Shown: positions 1 to 10,725 of the stretch, piece by piece | Layout of the letters: the number at the start of each line of letters is the position of its first letter | Numbering within the stretch: the first letter of the stretch is position 1 | Source: Allantophomopsis cytisporea | Taxonomy: Eukaryota; Ascomycota; Leotiomycetes; Phacidiales; Phacidiaceae | Direction of reading: 5' to 3' | Assembly: GCA_024752435.1 (NCBI GenBank) | Contig: CP103029.1 | Coordinates: 558,001-622,000, forward strand | Length of the DNA stretch: 64,000 bases | Notes under the pieces: generated by a model | What the model was told of the DNA's origin: nothing | Databases searched by the model: none | Seen by the model: only the letters and a program-made list of their open reading frames with translations | Made by a program: the position numbers and the translations under genes

Positions 1-856
1 CTGAGCTGTTCACCATTGACTGAGACGGTCTGTTCATCGGAGCCTTGAGTAAGCTTGATCATAGTGGCGACGGCGGTCTCATCGCCAGTGTAGACCTGAT
101 ACAAGACACCCTCGAGCGCCTGATTTTCATCAGCTGTAGAGTCGGCCTCCTCAGCGCGTCTAGCAGCAGCTAGGCGCAAGAACTGTGTGATGAGAAGAAG
201 GTTGTTCTGTTGCTGCTTCGCTGATTCAGCAGCGGCCTCAGCCTTGGCCGCAGCAAGAGCCTCTTCTAACTCCTTAGCTGACTTCTCGGCGAGGTTCTTT
301 TCCAACTCCAACTTTTCGGCCTGTGCCTTTGCTTTATACTCAGCATCGAACTTCTTGTATTGTGCGATTTGTTCCTCGAGTTGGGTCAAAGTTGCTTGGA
401 GGGATGGCTTCTTCAGAACCTGAGCCTTCTGGTCGGCATTGATCTTGCGGGAAGCGACGAGCTCGTCAAGGGACTTTCCGGCGTTCTCGGCAATGATACC
501 ATCTACCTTGGATGCATTGGTGATCTTCTTGTTGACATTGCGGATGCTCCTAGAATTGATTGTCAGATTGTGTGCCAATTGTTGTAAAGTAATGGTCATT
601 CCAGAACGCATAGGTTCGTGGTGTTCGTGTGGAAATTTGCCTAATCGAAAGTAACTTACTTGTTCAACTCTCGGATGAAAGCATTCTCCTCTGCTGCATC
701 ACCACCATTGCTGCTCTCCGCGGTATGGCTCGTTGGTGCGGCGTCTTCGGCTGGAGATGCTGCGACAGCACTAATAGACTCGGACTTGGTCTTCTTCTTC
801 TTGCCAGCCTTTGATTCTGGTCGGCTTGCAGGGTTCTGAGTAGCGGTTACAGCCAT
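1..856 (-). CDS. YAG7-like conserved coiled-coil protein, 5' part (partial)
   Basis: Two exons are visible: 660-856 and 1-549, joined across a GT-AG intron (550-659). The gene runs off the left edge, so its C-terminus is missing. The start is the ATG at 856, followed by MAVTATQ. The first 65 residues are low-complexity (Lys-rich patch, Ala/Ser/Glu-rich). Then comes a long charged helix with KINADQKAQVLKKPSLQ, QLEEQIAQYKKFDAEYK and an Ala/Glu-rich coiled coil, then a helical LLITQFLRLAAARR block. This order matches a conserved fungal family that I associate with yeast Yag7, a protein of poorly defined function linked to RNA-processing complexes. A probable 5'UTR intron lies at 888-975 (GTAAGT donor, TTTAG acceptor). 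The coding call is strong; the family name is tentative. Confidence 0.8.
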
Positions 857-975
857 GTTGACTGTTTGTGTAGTATGTGTATTGTGACTAAAGCGGGAAA
901 CGGGAAAGTGTCAGATAAACTGTTGCCAAACCCACAAAACTTATGACATGCGAGAGTTCAAAAGGAGAAACTTAC

Positions 976-1650
976 AAGCTGTAGGATGGAGAGTAGGACG
1001 GGAAGCTTTGTAGGAATTTCTTAAAAGTGTACGTTGGAGATTGGTGTTGTAACTGTGAATAACGCGAGGCTCAGGAAACAATTTGGGGAACTGGAGCTTC
1101 GACCTCACAGACCCCTGCTACACTAGCGCCATCTACCGGCGAAGCACAAACTGTAGCGAGAAGACCGAAGAAGCAAAAGGAAACGACGACGGCGACGTGA
1201 ACATTAATATTATGCCTAAGGTACATACAAATTGAGCCTGAACCTCGCAGTGAAGAACAATGTTTGATAAAGCAAGGTATCGTATGGTTGAGGAAATCAT
1301 GTTTACTATTACCCGCAGATCTATTTCAATGATTAGATACGGTTTACGTTGCTAAGATCATCTTCAGTTGATAACCCTTTACAAGAGCTAATGATCATCT
1401 AATCTGAATTCTACAGTGGATCACGCGTCATGCATTAATACAGTCACTTCATACATACTTAATCCACTGAAATCCAATGTAACCTTCGATGAACATGGGT
1501 ATATGTGCCTATTCCGTCCTTAACGCCGACGTCCAATTCTCAATCGAAACCCTATCCCATAATCCCAGATGTCCTACTTTTTCCTAAATACAGTCCGCAT
1601 ACTATCATCCCTTGAATTTATCAAGAGAACGCTATCTCGATTAGTATGGG
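976..1650. other. Intergenic region
   Basis: This is the upstream region of the YAG7-like gene and the downstream region of the CENP-W-like gene. The stretch 1080-1200 is GC-richer and lies just upstream of the transcript start. No further gene or RNA was recognised. Confidence 0.5.
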
Positions 1651-2006
1651 TTAATCCTTGCTGGCATTGGCTTTACTGACCTCGGTGACTTTTTTGATAC
1701 TCTTTGCGCTGATACCCTTCTCGCCAGCTTCTTTAGCAGAGATGTTCGCCTCTTTTATAAGACTAGTCATGTTTGGTCAGTTTTGTTGAACCAAGAGCAT
1801 TGATCAAAACGCATTTCGGGCTTACGTCTGAAGAAAAAGTGTGTAGTCGAGGAAAATCTAATAAGAGGGGTTAGTCAACAATGAAACGCGTCAACTCAGG
1901 GTCTACGAACCATAACATCAACATTCTTGCTTAAATTCTTTTTCGAATGTGCTTTCACAATCTTCTTGATTGTGGCGCGAGGGTAGAGTTTCTGTTCGGG
2001 TGCCAT
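1651..2006 (-). CDS. CENP-W/Wip1-like small histone-fold kinetochore protein
   Basis: This tiny spliced gene has exons 1911-2006, 1826-1857 and 1651-1762 and encodes 79 residues in frame. It starts MAPEQKLYPRATIKKIVKAH, runs through SKKNLSKNVDVM and IFLDYTLFLQTLIKEANISA, and ends in GEKGISAKSIKKVTE plus a short tail. The pattern of a basic N-terminus, VKAHSKKN, a central IFLDY..FL helix and a final KKVTE helix is that of CENP-W (Wip1 in fission yeast). CENP-W pairs with CENP-T through a histone fold and helps tether microtubule-binding complexes at the centromere. The donor of intron 1 (GTTCGT) is weak. The last residues (VSKANASKD) do not resemble the usual basic family tail, so a missed terminal exon is possible. 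The family assignment is from recall of the pattern. Confidence 0.75.
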
Positions 2007-2393
2007 GACTTCTGCTCAGCAAAGTATGACTGTAAATACGGGGTGGTTGATATTGATGTTGGTGTTGATGTTGTTACAGTAAGGCACCTTACCTGTAGCC
2101 ATGAACGCACACGCGGCTGAGACGTCAGCCTCGCCGCGCTAAGTTGGGAGCTTTGACATGAAAGTGTGCAAGGCCACCAATGAAACGCCGTTACGACGAG
2201 GTAAGGTGCTACCACAGTGTGCAGGTGTTCAGGTAGCTGAAGGGCACGAATCAGAATGGTAAGGTAATATAAGGCAACAAATTACGGGAGTAAACGCCCA
2301 TTCATTATTCCTCTTACGTTATTTATTCAGTACAGATACGAACTCGCTGAAAGGGCCTCTTCAAGCTCAAACCCATCGGTTTATGACTTTCAG
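2007..2393. other. Divergent promoter between CENP-W-like gene and aminopeptidase
   Basis: This 387-bp stretch separates two divergent start codons. It must hold both 5'UTRs and core promoters. It contains TTACC/GGTAAG-like short repeats around 2080-2095 and 2200-2265. No other gene was seen. Confidence 0.5.
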
Positions 2394-5300
2394 GTGATGA
2401 GCCTTAATTTTACTTTCCGTTCTCGTCTTTTGCCAACTCATTTTGTCCATTCGACTCGGGCAACTAGGCAGCAGTCGTATTCTGTTGTTTCTACAGCTTC
2501 AAAACACCTTCGTACCCTCTCTTCACGTCCCTCAACAAGGAGAAGTCTCCTGCCAGCTCAAAGCCTTGCAATACCTACAATAAATCACTATCAGAAGAGA
2601 TACTGCTCAGTAGGATTCGATATGGCATCTTCACAAATCCTTGATCGGGATATCCTTCCTGATAATGTGAAGCCTGTCAACTATGACATTTCTATTTACG
2701 ACATTGAGCTTGGTGGTGCTTATAGCTATCAAGGATCTGTTGAAATTTCACTCAGAATCCTCAAGCCCATCAAGGAGATCGTTTTGAACTCCCATCAGCT
2801 CAAGATTCACTCTGCCCAAGTTTCTGTCGAATCTACTAAGACTCAATCCTCTCACAAGTCTTCCAGTATTTCGTATGATGCACCAAAACAGCGTGTTACC
2901 ATCTCATTCCCAGATGAGCTCCCAACATCCGAGAAAGCTTCACTTGCGATCAAATTTGAAGGTACAATCAATCATGACATGGCTGGCTTCTATCGTTCAC
3001 AGTACAAGCCTACTGTTACCCCAGCAGCTTCTGTTCCCAAGGACGATGAGTATCACTACATGTTCAGTACCCAGTTTGAATCATCAGATGCTCGCAGAGC
3101 CTTCCCATGTTTTGATGAGCCAAACCTCAAAGCTACCTTTGAATTCGCTATTGAGCTTCCAGAAGACCAGGTTGCTCTCAGCAACATGCCGGAGAAGAGT
3201 ATCAAGAAAGCTAGTAAGCCTGGTCTGCAAGTTGTCTCATTTGAGCGTACTCCAATCATGAGCACTTATCTACTGGCTTGGGCTGTTGGCGATTTTGAAT
3301 ATGTTGAGGCCTTCACCAAACGTCAATACGGAGGAAAGCATCTGCCAGTCCGCGTCTATACTACCAAGGGTCTCAAGTCTCAAGCAAACTTTGCTCTTGA
3401 GCATGCTCACCAAATTGTCGATTACTTCTCTGATATCTTTGGCATTGATTACCCATTACCAAAGGCTGATCTTCTTGCTGTCCATGAATTTGTGAGTATT
3501 TGCTTTTGTTATTTTCATGCAAATTTACGTTACACTTCTAAGTATCAATATTGTGGACCTGCCCAAGCTAATGAGTCAGTCCGCAATATGTTCACCTCCC
3601 CCCTATTTCAAAGTTGATAAGCTGACCTTAGTTTCCTAGTCTCACGGTGCTATGGAGAAGTATGTTTAATCTACCTCACCAAACTTTAACTATGACGATT
3701 CCCAATCAATTCTCTCCCCTTGATGATCTACATGACTAATTCTTCTATAGCTGGGGACTTGTGACATACAGAACTACGGCTGTCCTATATGATGAGCAGA
3801 ATTCTGATGCAACGTACAGAAACCGTGTTGCATATGTTGTCGCCCACGAACTTGCCCACCAATGGTTTGGTAACCTTGTTACTATGGACTGGTGGAGTGA
3901 GCTCTGGCTCAACGAAGGCTTTGCAACGTGGGTTGGATGGCTCGCCACCGACCATCTGCACCCTGACTGGAATGTCTGGCCTCAGTTTGTTACTGAGGGT
4001 ATGCAGGGAGCTTTTGCTCTTGATGCACTTCGCAGCTCTCATCCTATTGAAGTTCCTGTCAAAGATGCCTTGGATGTCGACCAAATTTTCGATGCTATCA
4101 GCTATTTGAAGGGTAGTTCTGTCATCCGCATGCTTGCTGCTCATTTGGGCGTCGAAGTTTTCCTCAAAGGCGTTTCAAACTATCTCAAGACTCACTCATA
4201 TGGCAACGCCACAACTGATGATCTTTGGTCTGCGTTGAGTGAGGCCTCTGGACAAGACGTGAATGCTCTCATGGAGCCATGGTAAGAATCTTCTGGCTTT
4301 ATTTTTCAAGCATTGTAGAACATGATATTAATGAGTTTCAGGATTCGAAAGATTGGTTTCCCAGTCCTCACTGTTGCCGAAGAGCCAGGCCAAATTGGTA
4401 TTCAACAATCTCGTTACCTTACAACAGGAGATCTCAAACCTGAGGAGGATGAGACTACCTGGTGGGTTCCTTTGGGCTTGAAGGGCAAAGGTGGAAAGAA
4501 GGAGGCAACTTCAATCGCTCTCACGGCAAGAAATGACACAATACGCGATGTAGATGATGAATTCTACAAGATTAATGCCGACAACAACGGCTTCTACCGC
4601 ACAAACTACCCACCTGCTAGACTTGCCAAGCTGGGTACTCAGATCGAGCATTTAAGCATTGAGGACAAGATTGGACTCATTGGTGATGCAGGAGCTTTGG
4701 CAGTATCTGGGGAGTCCAAGACCCCTGGACTTCTAGGATTTGTGGAAAAGTTGGGCGGTGAGACTAACTATTTGGTCTGGCAACAGATTCTAAGCTCTTT
4801 AGCCACCGTCAAATCCGTCTTCGCTGAGGACGAGGCAATCTCTAATGGCTTGAAAGCCTTCACACTTAAGTTGATCAGCCCAGCTGTTCAGAAGATTGGT
4901 TGGGAATTTGCGACAGGAGAAGATCACCTTACTGGCCAGCTCCGTGCCCTTCTCATTAGTAGTGCTGGCGCCAATGGTCATGAAGCGTAGGCATCATCCT
5001 AAATTCAGCCGAGGGGCAACACTAACGAAAACAGTGTTATTTCAGAAGCTAAGAAACGCTTTGCAACATTCACCAAAGGTGATACCGGCGCCATTCACCC
5101 GAATCTGCGCAGCGCAATCTTCCAGATCGCGATCCGCGAAGGGGGCAGTGCTGAGTACGAAGTCGTCAAGAAGGACTGGACAACTACAACGTCGGTTGAT
5201 GGCAAGGAGATCTCTCTACGTGCCATGGGTCGCGTCCAGACTCCAGAGCTCATCTCCGCCTTCATCGAATTTCTTTTCCGTGACGTCTCCACGCAAGACA

Positions 5301-5629
5301 CTCATACTGGTGCGGTAGCTCTCGCAGCTAATCACAAGGCTCGTGGTACGCTTTGGACTTATATCAAGGATAACTTCGAGTTCCTGAGAAAATTGCTCGG
5401 TGGTAATATGGTCGTCCTTGATCGTTTCCTGAGAGTCAGCTTGAATAAGTTCGCCGACTTTGAGACAGAGAAGGATATTGAGAAGTTCTTTGATGGCAAG
5501 GATAACCGCGGTTATGATCGTACCCTCGGTATTGTCAGTGACAGTATCAAGGGCCGTGCTGCCTACCGCGAGAGGGATGCGGCTGTTATCTTGGAGTGGT
5601 TGAGTGTTAACGGCTATGCTAAAGCTTAA
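2394..5629 (+). CDS. M1-family zinc aminopeptidase (Aap1/Ape2 type)
   Basis: Five exons (2394-3491, 3640-3659, 3751-4281, 4342-4986, 5035-5629) give 962 residues with every junction in phase. The product removes N-terminal residues from peptides using one zinc ion. The substrate-binding GAMEN motif (369-373) is present; exon 2, only 20 nt, encodes SHGAME plus two bases of the Asn codon. The zinc site is HELAH at 405-409 with the third ligand in WLNEGF (Glu428), the exact HExxH-x18-E spacing. The C-terminal helical ERAP1-like domain is complete. Residues 1-75 are Arg/Ser/Leu-rich with almost no acids, like a mitochondrial presequence. A second in-frame ATG at 2622 (MASSQ) would give the usual cytosolic-length enzyme of about 886 residues. 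Yeast relatives are Ape2 and Aap1, which act in peptide turnover. Confidence 0.95.
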
Positions 5630-5943
5630 GCCTATCTTATGCTGATTATGTGTTTACTTATACTCTTCCAGAATTGTTAAGATAAGAAACGAAATATATC
5701 ACATGATTGGTATTATCATGTATTTGCTGGTTCTCTTGCTGTCATGCTTCTACGATCTGACAGGCTCAAATCCCAAACTACTGCACGAGAATAGAATGTC
5801 TTAAATTGGATGCAGTCTGGAGGTCAGAAAATCCATTATCATGTGGAAATATGCTCAAAAAGAGGGTTATCTGTGTACAGACCACAAGACATTATTGCCA
5901 TTATTCACACTTCATATCTTTGGAATTGGATCTCATAACTACC
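5630..5943. other. Intergenic, aminopeptidase 3' flank
   Basis: This AT-rich stretch holds the 3' end of the aminopeptidase transcript. Nothing else is recognisable. Confidence 0.4.
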
Positions 5944-6774
5944 CTATTTATCTGCCAATCTAACTAACATGGTGATGAAGTACGTTCTGCAGCCATTTAT
6001 AGCCTCAGTCAAATGAGATGCCTTCGGATTAATTAGTCTTGCAGTGTCTACCAAGAGCTTCTGAGCCGTCGGAGGAAAGCACTGATCAGTCTTGCAGAAG
6101 GGGTAGGAGCTGGGAATGTACTCCCAAGCAGCTCACAATATTTCAGAAAGATGGATCCGATAAGAATGTGTCCGAAGAGATGCAATCTACGGTGCTGCCT
6201 TGAAGTCTAGTGTGTTCATCAAACTTTGACCTTTCAATAGTATAAGGAGGTTAGATAAACCTTCTCGATAACCCGTGCGTTATTTTCGTTGTTACGAATG
6301 GTTCGTTTTTCCTCATCCTCGAATACCTTCCAACGCTTCATTTCCGGGAAGACTGCTATAACCGTGCACAACCAAGACGATATTTCGTCTCTTGTCAAGA
6401 GCTCGCTGGATTGTCGACCGAATCGCTAGAACATCCAGCGTGAAATCCTCTGACGGCGGATTCGCTCTAACGCTTAGAAGTGCTACGTATCGGACATATA
6501 ACCAATCATGAGACGATAGCACAGCTGCGATAGAGTCGTAATATGCAGGCATGTGCTGTGCACTCGGAATCAAGAAAACATAGGCTTTTCCATATTGATT
6601 GGACTTGTAGATAAATGACGCAGGACTGGCAGTTGGAGCTCGATTTTTTCTTGAGTTACTTCTTTCGCATCGCAGGAACTCTAGAGATTCAGTATAGGAG
6701 TATGGGATAACCCAGTCGACTCTTAGCAACTGCTCCACTTGAAATCCTGAATGCTGAATTAAACTGGTTCCCAC
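5944..6774 (-). pseudogene. Alpha/beta-hydrolase relic (SalR-like small hydrolase family)
   Basis: Two separated blocks belong to one hydrolase family. The upstream block (about 6600 down to a TGA at 6313-6315) reads YVFLIPSAQHMPAYYDSI, NPPSEDFTLDVLAIRSTIQ and IVLVVHGYSSLPGNEALEG. Active members typically have VPGAWH and a VVHSYGG nucleophile elbow, so the serine has become glycine here. The downstream block (6132 down to a TAG at 5944) reads AAWEYIPSSYPFCKTDQC and PTAQKLLVDTARLINPKA. It ends in NGCRTYFITMLVRLADK where the family has a Gly-His-Ser around the catalytic histidine. The central part between the blocks is not recognisable. Loss of two catalytic residues plus a premature stop and missing middle argue for a dead copy. 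The N-terminal 60 codons before the hydrolase part look unrelated. Confidence 0.7.
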
Positions 6775-7009
6775 AGCTCCCTACTTAAACGACTCGTAGG
6801 TTCTATATTTTTCTGCGTAGATCACATAATAATTCGAGATACTTAGAGTGATATGGATTTGACTGAAAATCATACCAACCAGACTGATCAGCATACTTCT
6901 TATATTGCGTCACTGAATGCGTTGTCTAATGAGCTTTCTAGGTCTTTGGACTTTTCAGTCCCTTCCATACATTTAAATTTGCCAAACCTCTTTCAATCAG
7001 CTCGAATAG

Positions 7010-9260
7010 CTAATCCCACAACAAAGAATCCCATGTTTGTTCGTTTGTTCCATCGTGCATTACCAAGTCCGGGATCTGATCCATCTGCTCAAGCCAGAAA
7101 CTTGTGTCAAAGCTAATGTCGTTGGGATGGTCAAAAAATGCTACAGAATATGTGTCTGTCGAACGTGAGCAGTCTAATATTAGATCAATCATCGACTGAT
7201 CCGAACCATGACCAGGTGCTTGCAAGAGTGCAGAATCCTCCTGCAAAGCCAAGCCCTCCAATGCCCTGAGAGAAGTCCTGTTTGCATCTTGAATCTTCTC
7301 ACAGCATTTCCGCACAACCTGAAACCCGGACTTTGCTGTTGGATTGCTAGTCTCCATCTGTTTGAGACGCACGAGAGCTGTCTGCAAAGCATCTTCGATT
7401 CTCCTCTCAACTTTGGGCGCCCTCGGTGGGTACATGACTACTACAGCAGATAGCATAATTGCAGCATCTATGGTGAAGAAAGTGAGATAAAACATCTTGT
7501 AAAGGTGCTTGGAAGTCTTTTCAAACAAGCGCTGATAGGAATCTAGAACAATAAGAGCTGACTCTACTACCACTTGTCGACTCTCGAAGTGTTTGGCCAT
7601 ATGTGGACGATGAAGCATCATCAGTACTGCGTTGACTGAGCCCCACAGCTGATTTCGCTGCTTTGGTAGACGAGGTATCCGCTCATCCCAGGATGTGTCG
7701 GGTTCGTCAGGTCTAAGAGCGTCTGGAAGCTGCTTGACATTTGACAGAATTTGTTCGTGAAACATCCAGACGACATTGTAGTCCGCCAAAGAAGGGTTAT
7801 CTGCCCCCATGCTTCGCATTCTGTGAATAATCTGCGCTATTGCATACTGGAAAAGATTACTAGAAAACGAAAAGGGTTCACTGCTGTCTCCTAAAGTCTG
7901 TGGCACAATCGTAACATTCGAAGACATTAATGGTGTACACCCAAGTGGAATCTCAGCATCACAATCTTCCGCATTGATTCTTCGTGGACGACCAAGAAGC
8001 CACCCCATAGTGCTAACACAATAAGCTCGGTATCGCTGTTAACGGATATTGCACTTACCTATCCCAAGCGAAAAGGACGATCCATAGTCGGTTTTTATAT
8101 TCTAGGTGCCGGTTTGGATCGGGCCTATACTCTCTCATTTCCCGATAAAATTCCTGGGTTCGATGTAGGCCCAGCTCTTGTGCTTGCCTGGGAAACCAAA
8201 TTTTTAGTGAAATACCATCTCTTTGAGCGTGAATACCGACCTAATAGCATCACCTAAGCTATGCCATGACTCTACCCCTCGCGAGCAATTCTTAAGCCAA
8301 AAAGCACGGAGAAAGTCCGCTTGCACTCCTTCAATAGTCGGATTGTGTCGACCTTGTAGGAACATGACTTCCATGCCTATATCGCTGTACTGCCGAGATA
8401 ACCTGTCACATGTGGTTTCGTTCTTAAGTCCGAGTTGAATGAAGATTTCTGCATCCGGTCGAACAAACTGGAGTCCGAGTGCGATTATCTGGAATAAAAG
8501 TGCAGGAAAGAAGTGGAGAGTTATTGTGTTATGACTAGGACTGGAAAACAGGGTTTCATTTTGATGACTAGTAAACCATTGTACCAGAAGCTTGTCGAGG
8601 GAAAGGGGATCGAGTACAGGATAAAACCAGTTGACTTCTATGAAATATACATTGATGAGCTCTCGAATGATCGTTTCTGACGGTAGATGCTGGACAAGGG
8701 CTAAATATTTGGTTTTTGATACATCCGAAAGATGTGAATGCTTTTGATTAGAAGTTGCAACATGGAAGAAATTGTCTTTATATAATAGCTGAACATGTTA
8801 TTAGGGACCATAAGAGAATAGCTAGATATATATATATCTGGCCGTTAGAGACATACATCTTTCAGATCCCCAAAGATATCTTTATGTGCCAGAGGGGATG
8901 TTACTTCCGCATTATCGCTTGAGTCCTGGGAAGGTGTCTCTTGTAGAGGCTTGTCAGGGGGCGATATTGAGGCGCGGTGTGTAGAGCTGATTGAGCGTGA
9001 GCCTTGTAGAGATTTGAGAACCTGATCGGTAGTATAGGACTTACGCCGTGGAGCAGTCGTATATGCAGCTCTCCGGAATGTCTCTTGCTAAACATACGTT
9101 GCATGGCTTCTTACGATCACACTACATAAAAATCAGCTTGCCGGAAGACGAGACCGCCTGCTGTAAGATAAGTCGATCGACTAACCTTCTGCTTTCTTCG
9201 GTAGCATTCAGAACAAGATGTCACAATTCGCCCTTTCTTTCTCCTCTTTTCGATATCCAT
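7010..9260 (-). CDS. Zn2Cys6 fungal transcription factor
   Basis: Six exons (9186-9260, 9045-9121, 8857-8986, 8241-8788, 8059-8187, 7010-8012) give 653 residues, all junctions in phase. The N-terminus carries the binuclear zinc cluster: Cys16, Cys19, Cys26, Cys32, Cys35 and Cys44 (spacing 2-6-5-2-8), split by intron 1 exactly before the third cysteine. After a Ser/Pro-rich linker comes the fungal-specific regulatory domain (INVYFIEVNWFYPVLDP, QELGLHRTQEFY, RLWIVLFAWD, LLGRPRRI). Such proteins bind CGG-containing DNA sites in the nucleus. The target is unknown. The gene sits in a region of relics yet shows no stop or frameshift, so it is probably still expressed. One donor (GTCGGT at 8240) is non-consensus. 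Confidence 0.88.
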
Positions 9261-10013
9261 AGTATCGTCTATTGGGGACTACGGGCCGCGGAAAACTTAT
9301 CGGATCGCAAAATGGATGTTCTCAAAGTTGTACACGTGACATGTAATTCAACGTAGCATTGACATTCGAATATTCAATACAGTTACTACGTAAACTGTAA
9401 GTGAGTAAGGTAGTGTCTGTAATATTGTGTACCAGAGTTTGACCAGCACCACAGCACTGATCCTCGGTCGTCTTATCGGCAAAATTATTAGTGCACAATC
9501 GCTTCTGTCACCGTGTGTTCGCGATCCAATCAAGAACGAACTCTAGTTGGCCTAGTATTCCCTTATTATATAATTCGATCCGCCGAACTTCAACTCCATA
9601 AATGTCTTCATATATTGATGTATATTAGCTCTTATGACTTCTCTATCGAAACAAAATATGCGGCATTAATCGACATCTGAACAATAAGCTCTGCAAAATT
9701 TATCGGCCACAGCTTTTGCAATGTCATTGCTCGCTTTTGGCGGGTGGCGACACAGGACCGTCCTATGTTGAGCTAAAAGACGGTAAGGGAAGAACGGAGA
9801 CATATATATAACCTGAAAAGTACTAAGAATGAGAGCCATAGAGACAGATACACAGAGATATGGATATCATTAATGTGAATATTAATTGTAGCTACTACAC
9901 TGCTGCCTGCTGCTTCTGCCACAGGCGACCGCCAAACATTTATCAAGTCTCAGTTTTGATAGAATACCGACAGTTCCTTTACGACAAAAGAAATATACCT
10001 TGAAGCAAACCTT
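9261..10013. other. Intergenic, promoter side of the Zn2Cys6 gene
   Basis: This AT-rich sequence contains the promoter of the regulator transcribed leftward. A TATATATAA run lies near 9803-9811. No gene was recognised. Confidence 0.4.
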
Positions 10014-10725
10014 TTGGAAAACGATAGTCTCAGCATGAACGAAGCGCTTTGCTTTATTCTTTCCGGGGAGGAGGATTGGTGCTATGAACGTGGAGGCAAG
10101 TCGATAAAATTCAATGAGGACGGTACTGGAGAGGTGCGTAAGTTTCTTACCATGTCTCATGAGATGACTGCTGATGACCTGAAAGCTATGGTGCCGTTGC
10201 AATTTTAATTATTGGATCACTGCAGAGCTTGAGTGGAAGGTCATCGAATCACTTGACCACATTGAACCACATGGCCAAATCGTCGATATTGCGAGTGCCA
10301 CCCAGAACAGAAGTCCTTAGGTTCTTGGGCAACTCAGCCTCGAAATGACTCTCTTCAAAAGGCTGCCACAGCGGTTCCAAACCTCGGTTTTGTCAACAAG
10401 CACTGTTGTTAACGAGGGTTGTCTCACAGAGGATGCATTTCGACCTAAGTCGTATACTGTTAGAATCGAGAAAGGCAACTTCATAGAACCTTCTTGTATC
10501 GGATATTCAAGCTCGGATGAGCAGAGGTTTTCACTTCGTCTCTTATTTGATAAATCGCCATATCCTCCACGATCTGAGTGGAAGAGGCCAGAGGCGGGTC
10601 CAGATGACGGCCCATTTTGGGATCATAAAGAGTTCGTCAGTCGAAGTCCCCCGGGGTTGGAAAAGCACAGAAGAGCCATGAACGACGTTCCTCCAACAGG
10701 CTGGAACACCTGCGCAGTCTCATAG
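10014..10725 (+). pseudogene. Conserved fungal protein of unknown function, broken by an in-frame stop
   Basis: A coding relic reads NDSLSMNEALCFILSGEEDW and RGGKSIKFNEDGTGE, then crosses a GT-AG intron (10134-10185) into LWCRCNFNYWITAELEWKV. A TAG at 10318-10320 interrupts the frame. Immediately after it, in the same frame, the protein continues with VLGQLSLEMTLFKRLPQRF, FRPKSYTVRIEKGNF, LRLLFDKSPYPPRSEWKRPE and ends NTCAVS. Both sides fit a single conserved protein seen in many Pezizomycotina, to my recollection without a known function. The 5' end has no convincing ATG in context: the first in-frame one is at 10034, inside the conserved part. The first exon is therefore probably lost or unrecognised. 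Apart from the stop, the frame is clean, so the inactivation looks recent. Confidence 0.65.

Noticed and set aside
9021..9044. A 23-nt intron in the first Zn2Cys6 gene
   Set aside because: Too short for fungal splicing and leads to a stop; the acceptor at 8987 gives a 58-nt intron and an open frame.
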